A stretch of DNA of 64,000 bases, taken from Fomitopsis serialis (Eukaryota > Basidiomycota > Agaricomycetes > Polyporales > Fomitopsidaceae). The notes beneath the pieces were generated by a model that was not told the DNA's origin, searched no databases, and saw only the letters and a list, made by a program, of their open reading frames with translations. The position numbers and the translations under genes are program-made. How positions within the stretch are numbered: position 1 is the first letter of the stretch; each line of letters starts with the position of its first letter. Positions 1 to 10,955 of this stretch are shown here, piece after piece. Where the stretch lies: the NCBI RefSeq assembly GCF_022376445.1, contig NW_025954978.1:248001-312000 (forward strand), given 5' to 3'.

Positions 1-2960
1 ACGGACGCATGTCCCGACGAAGGAGGCGTTGGTCGAGGGAAGGAAGAGCGCGCGATGCCCGACACGCAGCAACCTCGCCGTGCCCGGTTTCCTCTTCTGG
101 TGGTGCTTCTTCCCCATTACCTAACATTCGCTCAAAGACGACCCCTGATATCCTCGCCCAAACGTCCGCTCTTCCGGCGGCAGAATGGCGATAACAATCT
201 CTCACGGAGCCAATTTCCTAATTCTCACTGTGGGTCCACATGCCGAGTATGGACAGCCAGAACCCATCCAGGCGCTTCCGCACGCGTCCCGCATCCCATC
301 CTCCACCACCACAGGCCCCCGCCGACCCTCCCGCAGGCCCGAATCGCCAGGATAGCTCTGGGTCGGATTCCGGCTCATTTGGCGGGCAGGGCGCTGCTCG
401 GCAGCCACGCGTCCCCAGGAGCCGCAGCATGGCCAGGGTGTCACGGGCGCTAGCGCATTCGCTCAAAATACGGGCTTCAACGACGTCGGGCGGGCGACAA
501 CGCTTACGCCACAATCCGGGCTCATAGTGCTCAATATGGAGGCGCAGGGCCTTTCGGTTCCGCTCAGGGTCCTCAATTTGTGCAGGAAGGTGGTCACGGC
601 CAGCTTCAGTATGCGTTCGCGGGCTATGGTGTGCCTGCGCCATCTCTGTCGCCCTCTACGGGCTCGCCGCAGGTAAGGACTACTCCGGCCTTATCAGATC
701 ATTGTATTCCTGAACTCATTGCATTTCAGCCGACCGGCAACACGAGCAGCGACTCGAGCAGCCCCCCTGGCTCGGCCGGGAGCCAGCTGAGCCAACATAG
801 CGGCGGCATGGGCCCAGGAGCCCCCGGACGTGTTTCATGCCCCCGGCGTCGCAGGGCACGCGCACAGGGCGCATGGCCCGCAGATCGGTACCGAAGGACA
901 CGTCCAGGGTGTGTATAACGCGTCGCCACAGTCGTTCAGTCCCGAGCCTCCGTATGGCGCATATATCCGTCACGGCGGACTGGAGCAGGCGGGGTACGGG
1001 AATGTGGCGCATGGAATGGCGGGTGATGCCTCGCAGCGTCCTCCGGCGCATCGGTTCGTGTCGACAGGCATCGTTGCGGGCCCGCCGTCGCAAAACACGC
1101 CGCGCCACATCCATGGCAGAGACCAATTCGTGCACCCACATGCACCCTCGCACCTGCAGACGCCCCAACTCGATCTGCGCACTCACCAGCTGTCCCGTGA
1201 AGACAGTCCGGTGCATTATGGAGGGCCTCAGCAGCCGTATGGTGTGCCGATCCTGCAACCACCGTTTATGGACGCGGGGAGCGTGCAGCAGCCCCAGCCG
1301 CCTCTGACCCACATCGCTGCGGCTAACCTGGGCGAGAACCTGACGCTGGACATGCTCTCCGACTCTGCTATTCCTGGGGAGAAGCCAACTACCCGTACCC
1401 GACGCTGATCAAGGCGGCTATTCTGGGGAGCCCGCGCAAGGCGCTGACGCTGCAGGGGATATACAAGGCTCTCGAGGATAGGTTCGATGGTTCAGGAGTA
1501 ACAGGAACGATAAGGCTTGGCAGGTGGGTTCCGTTCAGTCATCGTATTCACACCCAGGAACTGATGAACGCGACGCAGAACTCGATCCGGCATAACCTCT
1601 CTCTGAACAAGATGTTCCGCAGGCTGGCGAAACCGATCACTGAACCGGGCAAGGGCAGCTACTGGACGGTAGACTTTGCTGCTGGCGAGGGCAACAAGCG
1701 CGAGCGGAAGCGTACCAAACGCGCTGGTATGGCCGAGCAGGCGCGCCGCGCAATGGAGGGCGACGCTCCCTCTTCGTCGCATCAGGACAACAGCGTCAGC
1801 AGCGGGGAAGAAAGCGACGTGCCGGGACACAGCTTCCCTCCCGCGCCGTACCTCGGCAGACCGATCTATCAGGAGCCTTCTATCGACCCTGCGCTGCTCA
1901 CCCAGGGCCACGCAATCGGACAGGGCCGCATGTCCCCTCAGAGGAGCCCCAGACTGAGCCCCGCACCGTACGCCCGCCCAGCGTTCCCCATGTCGGTCCC
2001 TGCGTCGGCCATCCAGGACCCGCGCGTCGCTGCGCTCGGCCAGTTCTCTATGCGCCCAGGCCAGACTGCCACGTTCGGAAACGCGACTTTCGGTGGCCCG
2101 CAGGGCTTGGACCCGTGGGAGGCCTCCTTTTTGGCGGGCCCTATGGGACCGCCTACCTGGGGCACACAGGCTTCCGCTCCGCCGACGTTCGAAGTCCCGT
2201 TCTCGCCTGCTGGCCCTGCTCCCAGCGTTGGATACCAGCCGCAGATGCCTGCCCATACCACCAGGGGCCATGCGGTGCGTGCTGTGACGGCGAGCCCCGC
2301 TGTAGCGACGGCTGGTCCTTCCCGCGCGTCGGCGGGTGCCCCGTCTAATGCGCCCGTCTATCATCATGGTTCTCTCGCCGTCTCCGCCGAAACAGTGGGC
2401 TCTGCGGCGGGCACGAGCTCGAGCTCTGCTTCCGAGGCTGGGAGCGCGCGCAGTGGCAACGTCGGGGGAGCTAGCGTCCCCCAGGTGTACAGGCACAGCA
2501 GCAGCTCTTCTTCGTCGCAGTCATCCTAGGGAAGCTTTCTCGATAGACCAGTCCTTGGAGTCCTGTGCGGCGTGTTGCGGAGGACTCACCGTTCGGACAC
2601 ACCATGCGCGCAAATCTCGTTCCATTTTCCCGTCAAGCCAAGTCACTATGCACGTCAAGTTTCGCTTTGAACAGTCACGTTTCGTCAAGATAACCCGCAA
2701 ACATCGCTATCGTCGTTCAAGTCCCCATGCTATCTCGCTTTCCTGTCTCGCAAGTCTTAGTATCCATAAACACAACCCCGCTTTCGATCAGTGCTCTCGT
2801 ACGTAACCGTGGTTCGCTCATTCCCGAGCCTGAGTGCTCCCTTGCGACCCACGCATAGGAGGAACCGCTCACACCCACATAGACGGCGGTTCCCGCGTTG
2901 GGAAGCTTGTCGTGCTCCACAACCCCTTATATTTTATAGTCAGTGTTCGTTGTACGAACA
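1..2960 (+). repeat. Left arm of imperfect inverted repeat (forkhead locus)
   Basis: The segment matches, in reverse complement, the stretch from about 8075 to 10955. The first base of the window pairs with about 10953, so the repeat may continue to the left of the window. Identity is near complete over the first ~1.5 kb (promoter side, low-complexity N-terminus and forkhead domain). It falls through the C-terminal coding part and becomes patchy in the 3' flank, for instance around a shared tatattttatag block at 2929 and 8102. Spacer length is about 5.1 kb. The gradient of similarity argues against a simple fold-back assembly artefact. Confidence 0.9.
240..2529 (+). pseudogene. Forkhead (winged-helix) transcription factor, copy 1, frameshifted
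   Basis: This copy encodes a fungal forkhead DNA-binding protein that should act in the nucleus. The winged helix starts near 1387 ([11 protein letters not shown]), continues through DRFEWFRSN and ends after [13 protein letters not shown] around 1579-1620. Introns are visible at 673-729 (57 bp) and 1524-1578 (55 bp). The second splits the helix exactly between WQ and NSIRHN. The C-terminal half (1579-2529) is open and rich in Pro, Ser and Ala, ending in a poly-Ser tail. Compared with copy 2 it has about six 1-bp differences that break the frame, near 405, 492, 810, 824, 1386 and 1485; the last two lie inside the forkhead domain. The start at 240 (MPSMDSQNP) is the best N-terminus because the low-complexity reading frame begins there. 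It is either a decayed duplicate or a working gene with sequencing errors. Confidence 0.8.
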
Positions 2961-5076
2961 CGCCGTCGAAGATTTCCTCGCTGTCTTGCTACCATATTGA
3001 CCCCCTGCTCTCGTACACAGAAAACCCAAACGTATCGAATGGACCTGCCACGTTTCGTCTGTCATCCATGCTGTTGCAAGTTGTCGCGTTTGGAGTCCGC
3101 TGTGTAGCGTTGTGGTGCCGGAGTTTTGTATATTTAGTTTGCATGTAACGTAGTTTCAGCCCGAAGCACAAGGCCGAGTTTCGCATGCGCGGTTGTGAGC
3201 CTTACCAGCGTCGGGCGCTTGTGCGATCTATCCCGGCGCCTAGGCTAAGGCTACGCATCCCTTGGTGGTATTCTAAGCGAAGCGAGGCACGAGCGTCGCG
3301 TAGAAGTGAGTCTACGCATGCAGGAGGAGATTTAGGCGCGCATCGCTCTCCTCTGCGCGCCCACTCGGACGACCGCTCTCGAAGGCTCCGCGGCCGCTAC
3401 GCCCTTCGAATAGCTCTCGTTTTCTTCCACTAAGACTACACCACTTGTAGCTTACAGGAAGGGGACTATGGTACAACCTTCGCTCATCAATCCCGATGGC
3501 GACGAAGAGCCGGGTTATGTGAGCAACGACCAAATGATTGTACCACTCACAAATGCGTGGAGGATGGTCAACACAGAGTCGTAGTCTCTGTCTCGCAAGC
3601 TTGTCCGACATGAACATCCAGCTGAGCGAGCAGCGGTTGCCATTGTGGACTGTCCGACTCCGAGTCCTTCGACCGCCGCCCAGTGCTCCGTCACCAGCGC
3701 TCTCGCTCACTGGTCGCCGGGCGGGACCAACCCGCTGAGTTTCTTTCATGCTGCACGCAACACGCTTACAATGGCTCGCGTCGGCACGAGCATCGCTAGC
3801 TCGTGTCATGCACACGCGAGTCAGGCTGGAGGCAACATGCTTACACTGGACGCAGTATGCTTCACTGGCTCGTGTCAGCACGAGCTCATAGCCAGCGAGT
3901 GTCACACACGAGTCAGGCTGGACGCAGCAGGCTTATACTGGCTCGCGTCAGCACGAGCTCATAGCCAGCGAGTGTCACACCGGGTCAGGCTGGACGCAGT
4001 ATGCTTACACCGGCTCGTGTCAGCACGAGCTCATAGCCAGCGAGTGTCACACACGGGTCGGGCTGGACGCAGCACGCTTACACTGGCTCGTGTCGGCACG
4101 AGCATAACACGCTCGTGTCATTCACTGCACACGAGTCAGGAGCATGCAGCAGCAGCATGCTTACACTGGCACTGGCTCGTGTCGGCACGAGCGTAACGAA
4201 CTCGTGTCATCCACTGCACACGAGTCAGGCTGGACACACCGGGTTCGATGAGCACGACGCGGCACTGCTCCTCCTAGGGTCAGCGGAGCGATGTTTGCTT
4301 CGCGGCGCCCATCCGGCGGGACTCTGCGAACCGGTTGATCAGCAATACGGGTCATTGGCGTCGTCAGTGTTGGACACTGACTCACAGAGCATGTACGACG
4401 AGGCTCGTCGGCTTCTGGACTGGGGGTAACGGCTTCGCCGCAACGCGCCGCCGTACTCGACGTCTTCATATTGGGTATCGCGGCTCACCCGTTGCCCCTC
4501 AGGTCCAGGCACACTCTTCGAGTCGGGCAGCCCTGCGGGCTGCGCCCCACACCGCCAATCATTCCCCTCTCGCTCTCTTGCAACTGACCATCCAAGCTCA
4601 CTCAGTAATAATGAGGCGGGCTGCTGGTACGCCTCGCTTCACACGTGACCGTCATATCCGCCACGCCGGTCATCGTATCCCAGTGCATAGATATACCATC
4701 CTACTGCCAGGCTACTGCCCGCCTACGCTAGGTGGTTGTTTCTCCTACATGTACGAAGCCCTCCGAGGGCAGCGAAGAGAGTGGATGACTGATTTTGAGT
4801 GAGCCCGACCAGTCGACTGTCGTGCTGTGGACCGTGACTTTGCCCGAGTCGCGACCCTAAATTCCCGGGGATCCCTAACCAAACTCATCGGCACATCAGG
4901 ACCGCAGAAGAGGCCGCAGAAGGCAGAGAACAACGTCGACGACGCGCGCACCAAAGCCGATCTATGGCCGACCAGTGCGGGCGTTGGGGGCGAGGAGGTT
5001 GCGTGCGCGCCCCATCGCATGACTCGCGCGCCCACAAAATGCAGCAGGCAGAACCGCTCACCAGCACCCCCATCCG
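2961..5076. other. Intergenic spacer between inverted arm and AONS gene
   Basis: No credible protein gene is visible. The stretch holds the hairpin minisatellite at about 3774-4230, listed separately. The short open frames running through it are repeats of the minisatellite read in frame and are not conserved-looking. The last 200 bp before 5077 are the presumed promoter and leader of the aminotransferase gene. Confidence 0.6.
3774..4230. repeat. Minisatellite of about 73 bp units, each with a small hairpin
   Basis: The regular part (about 3865-4110) repeats a unit of roughly 73 bp that contains gctcgtgtcagcacgagc, then catagccagcgagtgtcaca and gtcaggctggacgcag. The first motif is a hairpin: GCTCGTG pairs with CACGAGC across a four-base loop. 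Six such hairpins occur, near 3775, 3870, 3942, 4013, 4086 and 4174. The outer units are diverged and carry shorter spacers. Variants include TCGG and TCAG loops and one GCTCGCG stem half. No coding function is suggested. Confidence 0.85.
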
Positions 5077-6496
5077 ATGCCCTCCCTCGGCGACCAGCTG
5101 AGCGCGGCCCTCCAGTCGCGCGACGAGCGGCTCATCCGGCGGCGGCTGTCCGACGCGCAGGCCGACGCGGGCCTCGCCGACTTCTGCACGAACGACTACC
5201 TCTCCCTCGCCGCGTCCCCCGTCCTCCGCGCACGCTTCCTCGCCGCCCTCGCCGCCGCCCCCCACGTCCTCGGCTCCGGCGGCTCGCGCCTCCTCGTCAA
5301 CGGCCCCGCGCACGCCGCCCTCGAGGCCCGCCTCGCCCGCCTCTTCGCCGCCCCCGCCGCCCTCCTCTTCAACTCCGGCTTCGACGCGAACGTCGGCCTC
5401 TTCTCCGCCATCCCGCAGCCCCGCGACGCGCTCCTCTTTGACGAGCACATCCACGCCTCCGTGCACGACGGCATGCGCGCGTCGCGCGTCGCCCCCGCCA
5501 TGCGCAGGGCCTTCGCGCACAACTCCGTCGCCGCGCTGCGCGACGTCCTCGCGCGCCTGGTCGCGGAGCACCCCGACCTGCAGACGGGCGCGCGGAGCGC
5601 GTTCCTCGCCGTCGAGTCGCTCTACAGCATGGACGGGACCGTCTGCCCCCTGACGGAGATGGTCGAGGCCATGGAGGAGCTCCTACCGTGCGGGAACGGC
5701 TACGTCGTCGTCGACGAGGCGCATGCGACGGGGATATACGGGCCGCAGGGGCGCGGGCTCGTCGCGCTGCTCGGCCTGGAGCACCGCGTGCTCGCGCGGC
5801 TGCACACGTTCGGGAAGGCGTTGGCGGGGACTGGAGGTGCGCCCCGCGTTCCTGCCCGTGCTCTCGCTCACACTGACGCCCCGCAGCCGTCCTGCTCACG
5901 ACGCCGCTCATCCGGGACTACCTCCTCAACTACGCCCGCTCGCTGATCTACACGACCTCGCTAAGCTACGCGAACATCATCTCCGTCGACTGCTCCTTCG
6001 ACCTCCTCGAGGACGGCACAGCAGCCCGGGTGCGTCTCCCTCGCACGCATCCTCGTTCCATGGACACTGACACGCCCACCAGCTCGCCCACCAGCTTTCC
6101 GCCCTCGTCTCGCACTTCCTCACTCTCCTCCGCCCGCGCCTCCACACGATCCCGCTCTCCCTCCTCGCCCTCCCGCCACACCTCGCACACGCACCGAGCC
6201 CCTCCGCGCCGCTCCACCGCACGCTGCCCTCGCCGATCATCCCGCTCCTCACGCCCTACCCGCGCCCGCTCTCCGCGCACCTCCGCGCCCTCGGCCTCAA
6301 CGCGCGCCCGATCACATGGCCGACCGTGCCCAAGGGCCGCGAGCGCGTGCGCGTGTGCTTGCATGCGGGGAACTCGAGGGAGGAGGTGGAGAGGCTCGTG
6401 GCTGGGATGGTCGAGTGGGCGGAGAGGTGGCAGAGGGAGAATGGTGGGGCTGGGGAACAGATAGTGGGTGGTGGGCAAGTCGCAGCGAAGTTATGA
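5077..6496 (+). CDS. 8-amino-7-oxononanoate synthase-like PLP aminotransferase
   Basis: This is a class II alpha-oxoamine synthase, the family that joins an amino acid to an acyl-CoA with pyridoxal phosphate. The closest match by motif is the biotin-pathway enzyme AONS (KAPA synthase, BioF); 5-aminolevulinate synthase and 2-amino-3-ketobutyrate ligase are the alternatives. Seen in the sequence are FCTNDYLSLA near residue 31, LGSGGSRLL, the cofactor-binding VVVDEAHATGIYG and the Schiff-base lysine in HTFGKALAG just before intron 1. After it comes NYARSLIYTTSLS. Two introns, 5837-5886 and 6030-6082, restore one frame of 438 residues, which is the usual family size. GC content and C-ending codons are very high in exon 1. 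The gene converges on POP5 with only about 70 bp between stops. No plastid-type or mitochondrial leader is evident. Confidence 0.85.
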
Positions 6497-6568
6497 GGGA
6501 TAGATGGAAAGGAGGCAGTGGAAGGACGGCCTACAGCCCAGCATGGCGCGAAAATAGCTGAAGCCCGT

Positions 6569-7291
6569 CAGTCTTGAAGGGCTTCGATCTCCTGTGCGCT
6601 GGTCTGCAGGAACTCTTCGTACGAGTCTTGATAGCCAGCTACGGTCCGCACCAGTCAACACCGCAGTCCCAGCCTCAAGCACAAAACGGGACGCACCAGG
6701 AGTCTTAGCGAGGGCACGGTAGCGCGCGATGACCTCCCTGTTGTGCTCGATGGCGGCGAGCTGCGCTGTTTGATTGTACCTACGTCGCACGAAACGATGG
6801 CGTCCGTCAATTGAGTGCGCCGAGGAGACGGGGAAGGGCGTTCACCTGAGACGTGCACGACGTGCGGGATGTAGCGCTGCCCGTCGATCGCCGTGAGCAG
6901 CGACACGCCCGCCCAGGCGATGCGGTGCGGGTCGCGCGCGACGCGGATGATGCACACGTGCGTCCGCGGCGAGTAGTACTTCACTGTGCGGCGGGTCTAG
7001 CTGGCGTGGAGGCAGGGGAGGAGTGGGCACGCACCGGTGAGCGACGCGCCGACCGCGCCCCAGCCCGTGTCCCCGAAGTGCGTGAGCACGCTCTGCTTGA
7101 GCGCGGCCCAGATCTGCTTGCCGCTCGTCTCGCCGTCGCGGCGCTGAGTCGCCTTGTGTGGGCGGGGCGGGCCCTGGGCCGGGGAGCGCGCAGGGGATGA
7201 ACTCGACGAGGATCCAGCGGTTCTACAGGGGGTGCCATTCAGAGACGGAGGGGTTCGATGTGTGTGGGAGGCCTACTTTGAAGCGGACCAT
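6569..7291 (-). CDS. POP5: Ribonuclease P/MRP protein subunit POP5
   Basis: POP5 is a core protein of RNase P and RNase MRP, which mature tRNA 5' ends and pre-rRNA in the nucleus. The start MVRFK (exon 7277-7291) joins NRWILVEFIP across a 54 bp intron. Then follow GKQIWAALKQSVL, FGDTGWGAVGASL, the family core KYYSPRTHVCIIRVARD, RYIPHVVHVSG and AQLAAIEHNREVIARYR. The C-terminus DSYEEFLQTSAQEIEALQD is the last exon, 6569-6626. Introns are 7223-7276, 6984-7034, 6780-6845 and 6627-6696. Two places need a 1-bp correction to keep the frame: between NRWILVEF and GKQIW (about 7130-7170), and after TIK (about 6770). The second can also be avoided with an alternative 3' splice site that drops GTIK. Because POP5 is essential elsewhere, sequence error is a likely cause. 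Confidence 0.88.
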
Positions 7292-8460
7292 GGCGCACGG
7301 TCGTTACAGAGTGCTAGTGTCTTGGGTTCCAGTTGGGCTGAGAGGTTTATGCACGGTGCGTGAGGGGCTGTGAGGCGAGGTGCAGGTTGGGTGCGAGGTT
7401 ATGGACGATCGAGTCTGGCCAGGGACGCGGCGGTGGCGCGCAGGGTTGTCGTCCTGTTTTGGCAAGCGCTGTGGTTGAGGGGCCTCAAGATAGGAGAGCG
7501 ACTGCGCACCGGGGAACACTCGCGTGATCATCGATGCAGCTGGATGTGTGTGTAGAGTCATATATCTTATAAATGAGACAGATACAACCATACAGGGCGT
7601 TCAGTATTGTCCTTCAAGTGAGGTCGGAAGGGAGCCTTGGTGCGCTCGAAATGGGTCTCACGACCGCGTTCAGATAGGCCGGTGGTTGTGTGCGTGCCGT
7701 AGAAGCCCCGCGAACCGGCTGTGGTACCATTAGCCAATATCTACTTACTGTGCGTCTGGTCTCCGCATGCATCCAGCCTTCGAAACAGTGATGACTGTCA
7801 GTCGCCGTCGGATCGCCGAAGTAGTGCTGGCACCCAGTCACAGGATGGCCTCATTCCAGTCGACTATGTAGTAACACTGTAGATATATGCACGTTACATA
7901 CAGCAAAGCTAAGCATCTACACAACATTGCTACATGTCAGCCCGTCATTGACCAAGCAAACGACAGCACAGCACAGCAAGTACAACAGACGAGATGACGG
8001 TTCGGATAGTGATGTGGTGCGGTTTCATGAAAGCAAGGGTGGCATAGCAAGACAGGGAGGGATCACCGACGTTGTAATCGTACACCGAACGCAGACTGGA
8101 CTATAAAATATAGGGTGGGTCGGACAGCGATCTGCGCCCCGTGGCAGAACCGGATGTTCAAAGTTGAACGGTTCCTCCACGAGACAGGAGAGCTTCGTAG
8201 ACTATCGAGAGAGCGGTTGTCGAAAACAAGTGTATGACAGCTGGGCATTGGGAGACACGAAAGCGAGATAGCATGAGACGGACGAAAGTGGATCAGCGAT
8301 TTGTTTGCAATTTATCTTGACAAAACTTGGGATGCATAGGGACTTGACTTGACGGAGAACAAAACTTGTGCATGGGTTGCCTGAGCGAGGAGTCCTCCGC
8401 GACATGTCGCTCTGACACGCCGCGCAGGACTCCAAGGACGGGTCAATCGAGGAAGCTTCC
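7292..8460. other. Intergenic region, no gene recognised
   Basis: From 7292 to about 8074 I see no conserved coding signal, RNA gene or mobile element. From 8075 to 8460 the sequence is the diverged 3' flank of forkhead copy 2, matching the flank of copy 1 in inverted orientation (for example the ctatctcgcttt block). Confidence 0.5.
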
Positions 8461-10955
8461 CTAGGATGACTGCGACGAAGAAGAGCTGCTGCTGTGCCTG
8501 TACGCCTGAGAGACGCTAGTTCCCGCGAGGTTGCCACTGCGCGCGCTCCCAGCGTCGGAAGTAGAGCTCGACCTGGTGCCCGCCGCAGAGGCCACTGTTT
8601 CGGCGGAGACAGCGAGGGAGCCATGATGGTAGACGGGCGCATGAGACTGGGCACCCGCCGCGGCACGAGAAGGACCAGCCGCCATGCTTTCTCTGGCGGC
8701 GCGACCAGGCATCTGTGGTTGGTATCCGACATTGGAAGCCGGGCCAGCAGGCGAGAACGGGTCTTCGAACGCCGGTGGAGCGCAAACCTGTGTTCCCCAG
8801 GTAGGCGGTCCCATCGGGCCTGCCATGAAGGAGGCCTCCCATGGGTCAAAGCCCTGAGAGCCTTGGCTGAATGCAGACTGACCGACAGTCGGGTTTCCGA
8901 ATGCGGCGGTCTGGCCGGGACGCATAGAGAACTGACCGAGCGCAGCGACGCGCGGGTCCTGCACGGCCGGCGCAGGGACCGACATGGGGAACGCTGGGCG
9001 GGCGTACGGTGCGGGGCTCAGTCTGGGCCTCCTCTGAGGGGACATGCGGCCCTGGGTGAGCAGCGCAGGGTCGATAGAAGGCTCCTGATAGATCGGTCTG
9101 CCGAGTACGGCGCGGAGGGAAGCTGTGTCCCGGCACGTCACTTTCTTCCCCGCTGCTAATGCTGTTGTCCTGGTGCGACGAAGAGGGAGCGTCGCCCTCC
9201 ATTGCGCGGCGCGCCTGCTCGGCCATACCAGCGCGCTTCGTGCGCTTCCGCTCGCGCTTGTTGCCCTCGCCAGCAGCAAAGTCTACCGTCCAGTAGCTGC
9301 CCTTGCCCGGTTCAGTGATCGGTTTCGCCAGCCTGCGGAACATCTTGTTCAGAGAGAGGTTATGCCGGATCGAGTTCTGCGTCGCGTTCATCAGTTCCTG
9401 GGTGTGAATACGATGACTGAACGGAACCCACCTGCCAAGCCTTATCGTTCCTGTTACTCCTGAACCATTCGAACCTATCCTCGAGAGCCTTGTATATCCC
9501 CTGCAGCGTCAGCGCCTTGCGCGGGCTCCCCAGAATAGCCGCCTTGATCAGCGTCGGGTACGGGTAGTTGGGCTTCTCCCCAGGAATAGCAGAGTCGGAG
9601 AGCATGTCCAGCGTCAGGTTCTCGCCCAGGTTAGCCGCAGCGATGTGGGTCAGAGGCGGCTGGGGCTGCTGCACGCTCCCCGCGTCCATAAACGGTGGTT
9701 GCAGGATCGGCACACCATACGGCTGCTGAGGCCCTCCATAATGCACCGGACTGTCTTCACGGGACAGCTGGTGAGTGCGCAGATCGAGTTGGGGCGTCTG
9801 CAGGTGCGAGGGTGCATGTGGGTGCACGAATTGGTCTCTGCCATGGATGTGGCGCGGCGTGTTTTGCGACGGCGGGCCCGCAACGATGCCTGTCGACACG
9901 AACCGATGCGCCGGAGGACGCCGCGAGGCATCACCCGCCATTCCATGCGCCACATTCCCGTACCCCGCCTGCTCCAGTCCGCCGTGACGGATATATGCGC
10001 CATACGGAGGCTCGGGACTGAACGACTGTGGCGACGCGTTATACACACCCTGGACGTGTCCTTCGGTACCGATCTGCGGCCATGCGCCCTGTGCGCGTGC
10101 CCTGCGACGCCGGGGGCATGAAACACGTCCTGGGGGCTCCTGGGCCCTATGCCGCCGCTATGTTGGCTCAGCTGGCTCCCGGCCGAGCCAGGGGGGCTGC
10201 TCGAGTCGCTGCTCGTGTTGCCGGTCGGCTGAAATGCAATGAGTTCAAGAATACAACGATCTGATAAGGCCGGAGTAGTCCTTACCTGCGGCGAGCCCGT
10301 AGAGGGTGACAGAGATGGCGCAGGCACACCATAGCCCGCGAACGCATACTGAAGCTGGCCGTGACCACCTTCCTGCACAAATTGAGGACCCTGAGCGGAA
10401 CCGAAAGGCCCTGCGCCTCCATATTGAGCACTATGAGCCCGGATTGTGGCGTAAGCGTTGTCGCCCCGCCCGACGTCGTTGAAGCCCGGATTTTGAGCGA
10501 ATGCGCTAGCGCCCGTGACACCCTGGCCATGCTGAGGCTCCTGGGGCGCGGGGCTGCCGAGCAGCGCCCTGCCCGCCAAATGAGCCGGAATCCGACCCAG
10601 AGCTATCCTGGCGATTCGGGCCTGCGGGAGGGTCGGCGGGGGCCTGTGGTGGTGGAGGATGGGATGCGGGACGCGTGCGGAAGCGCCTGGATGGGTTCTG
10701 GCTGTCCATACTCGGCATGTGGACCCACAGTGAGAATTAGGAAATTGGCTCCGTGAGAGATTGTTATCGCCATTCTGCCGCCGGAAGAGCGGACGGTTTG
10801 GGCGAGGATATCAGGGGTCGTCTTTGAGCGAATGTTAGGTAATGGGGAAGAAGCACCACCAGAAGGGAAACGGGCACGGCGAGGTTGCTGCGTGTCGGGC
10901 ATCGCGCGCTCTTCCTTCCCTCGACCAACGCCTCCTTCGTCGGACATGCGTCCGT
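8075..10955 (-). repeat. Right arm of imperfect inverted repeat (forkhead locus)
   Basis: This is the reverse complement partner of 1-2960. The outer (10955) side is nearly identical, while the inner side has scattered substitutions and small indels. Sequence beyond 10956 has no counterpart in the window, because the left arm runs into the window edge. Confidence 0.9.
8461..10718 (-). CDS. Forkhead (winged-helix) transcription factor, copy 2
   Basis: This copy has the intact forkhead helix. [20 protein letters not shown] leads into [20 protein letters not shown] and [16 protein letters not shown]; after an intron comes [13 protein letters not shown] and then [17 protein letters not shown], a basic stretch that probably serves as the wing and nuclear signal. 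A 57 bp intron lies at 10229-10285, and the forkhead intron mirrors that of copy 1. The flanks are low-complexity (Pro, Gln, Ser, Gly), as in other basidiomycete forkhead factors. Breaks relative to copy 1 occur near 10083 (one C missing in ggcccgcag), near 9113 (two C missing) and in the N-terminus near 10545. The breaks differ from those of copy 1, so a full reading frame could be shared between the two. The target genes cannot be told from sequence. Confidence 0.8.

Noticed and set aside
3774..4230. CRISPR-like direct repeats
   Set aside because: The units follow each other with no unique spacers, vary in length and lie in a eukaryotic genome, so it is a minisatellite.
4885..5571. Long minus-strand frame over the AONS exon (228 residues)
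   Set aside because: It is an antisense shadow produced by the very high GC content of the plus-strand gene and is rich in Glu, Gly and Arg without motifs.
1..10955. The inverted forkhead repeat as a fold-back assembly chimera
   Set aside because: The arms differ by substitutions and indels that rise toward the spacer, while a fold-back of the same molecule would be identical throughout. The possibility of two joined haplotypes remains and is kept in the findings.
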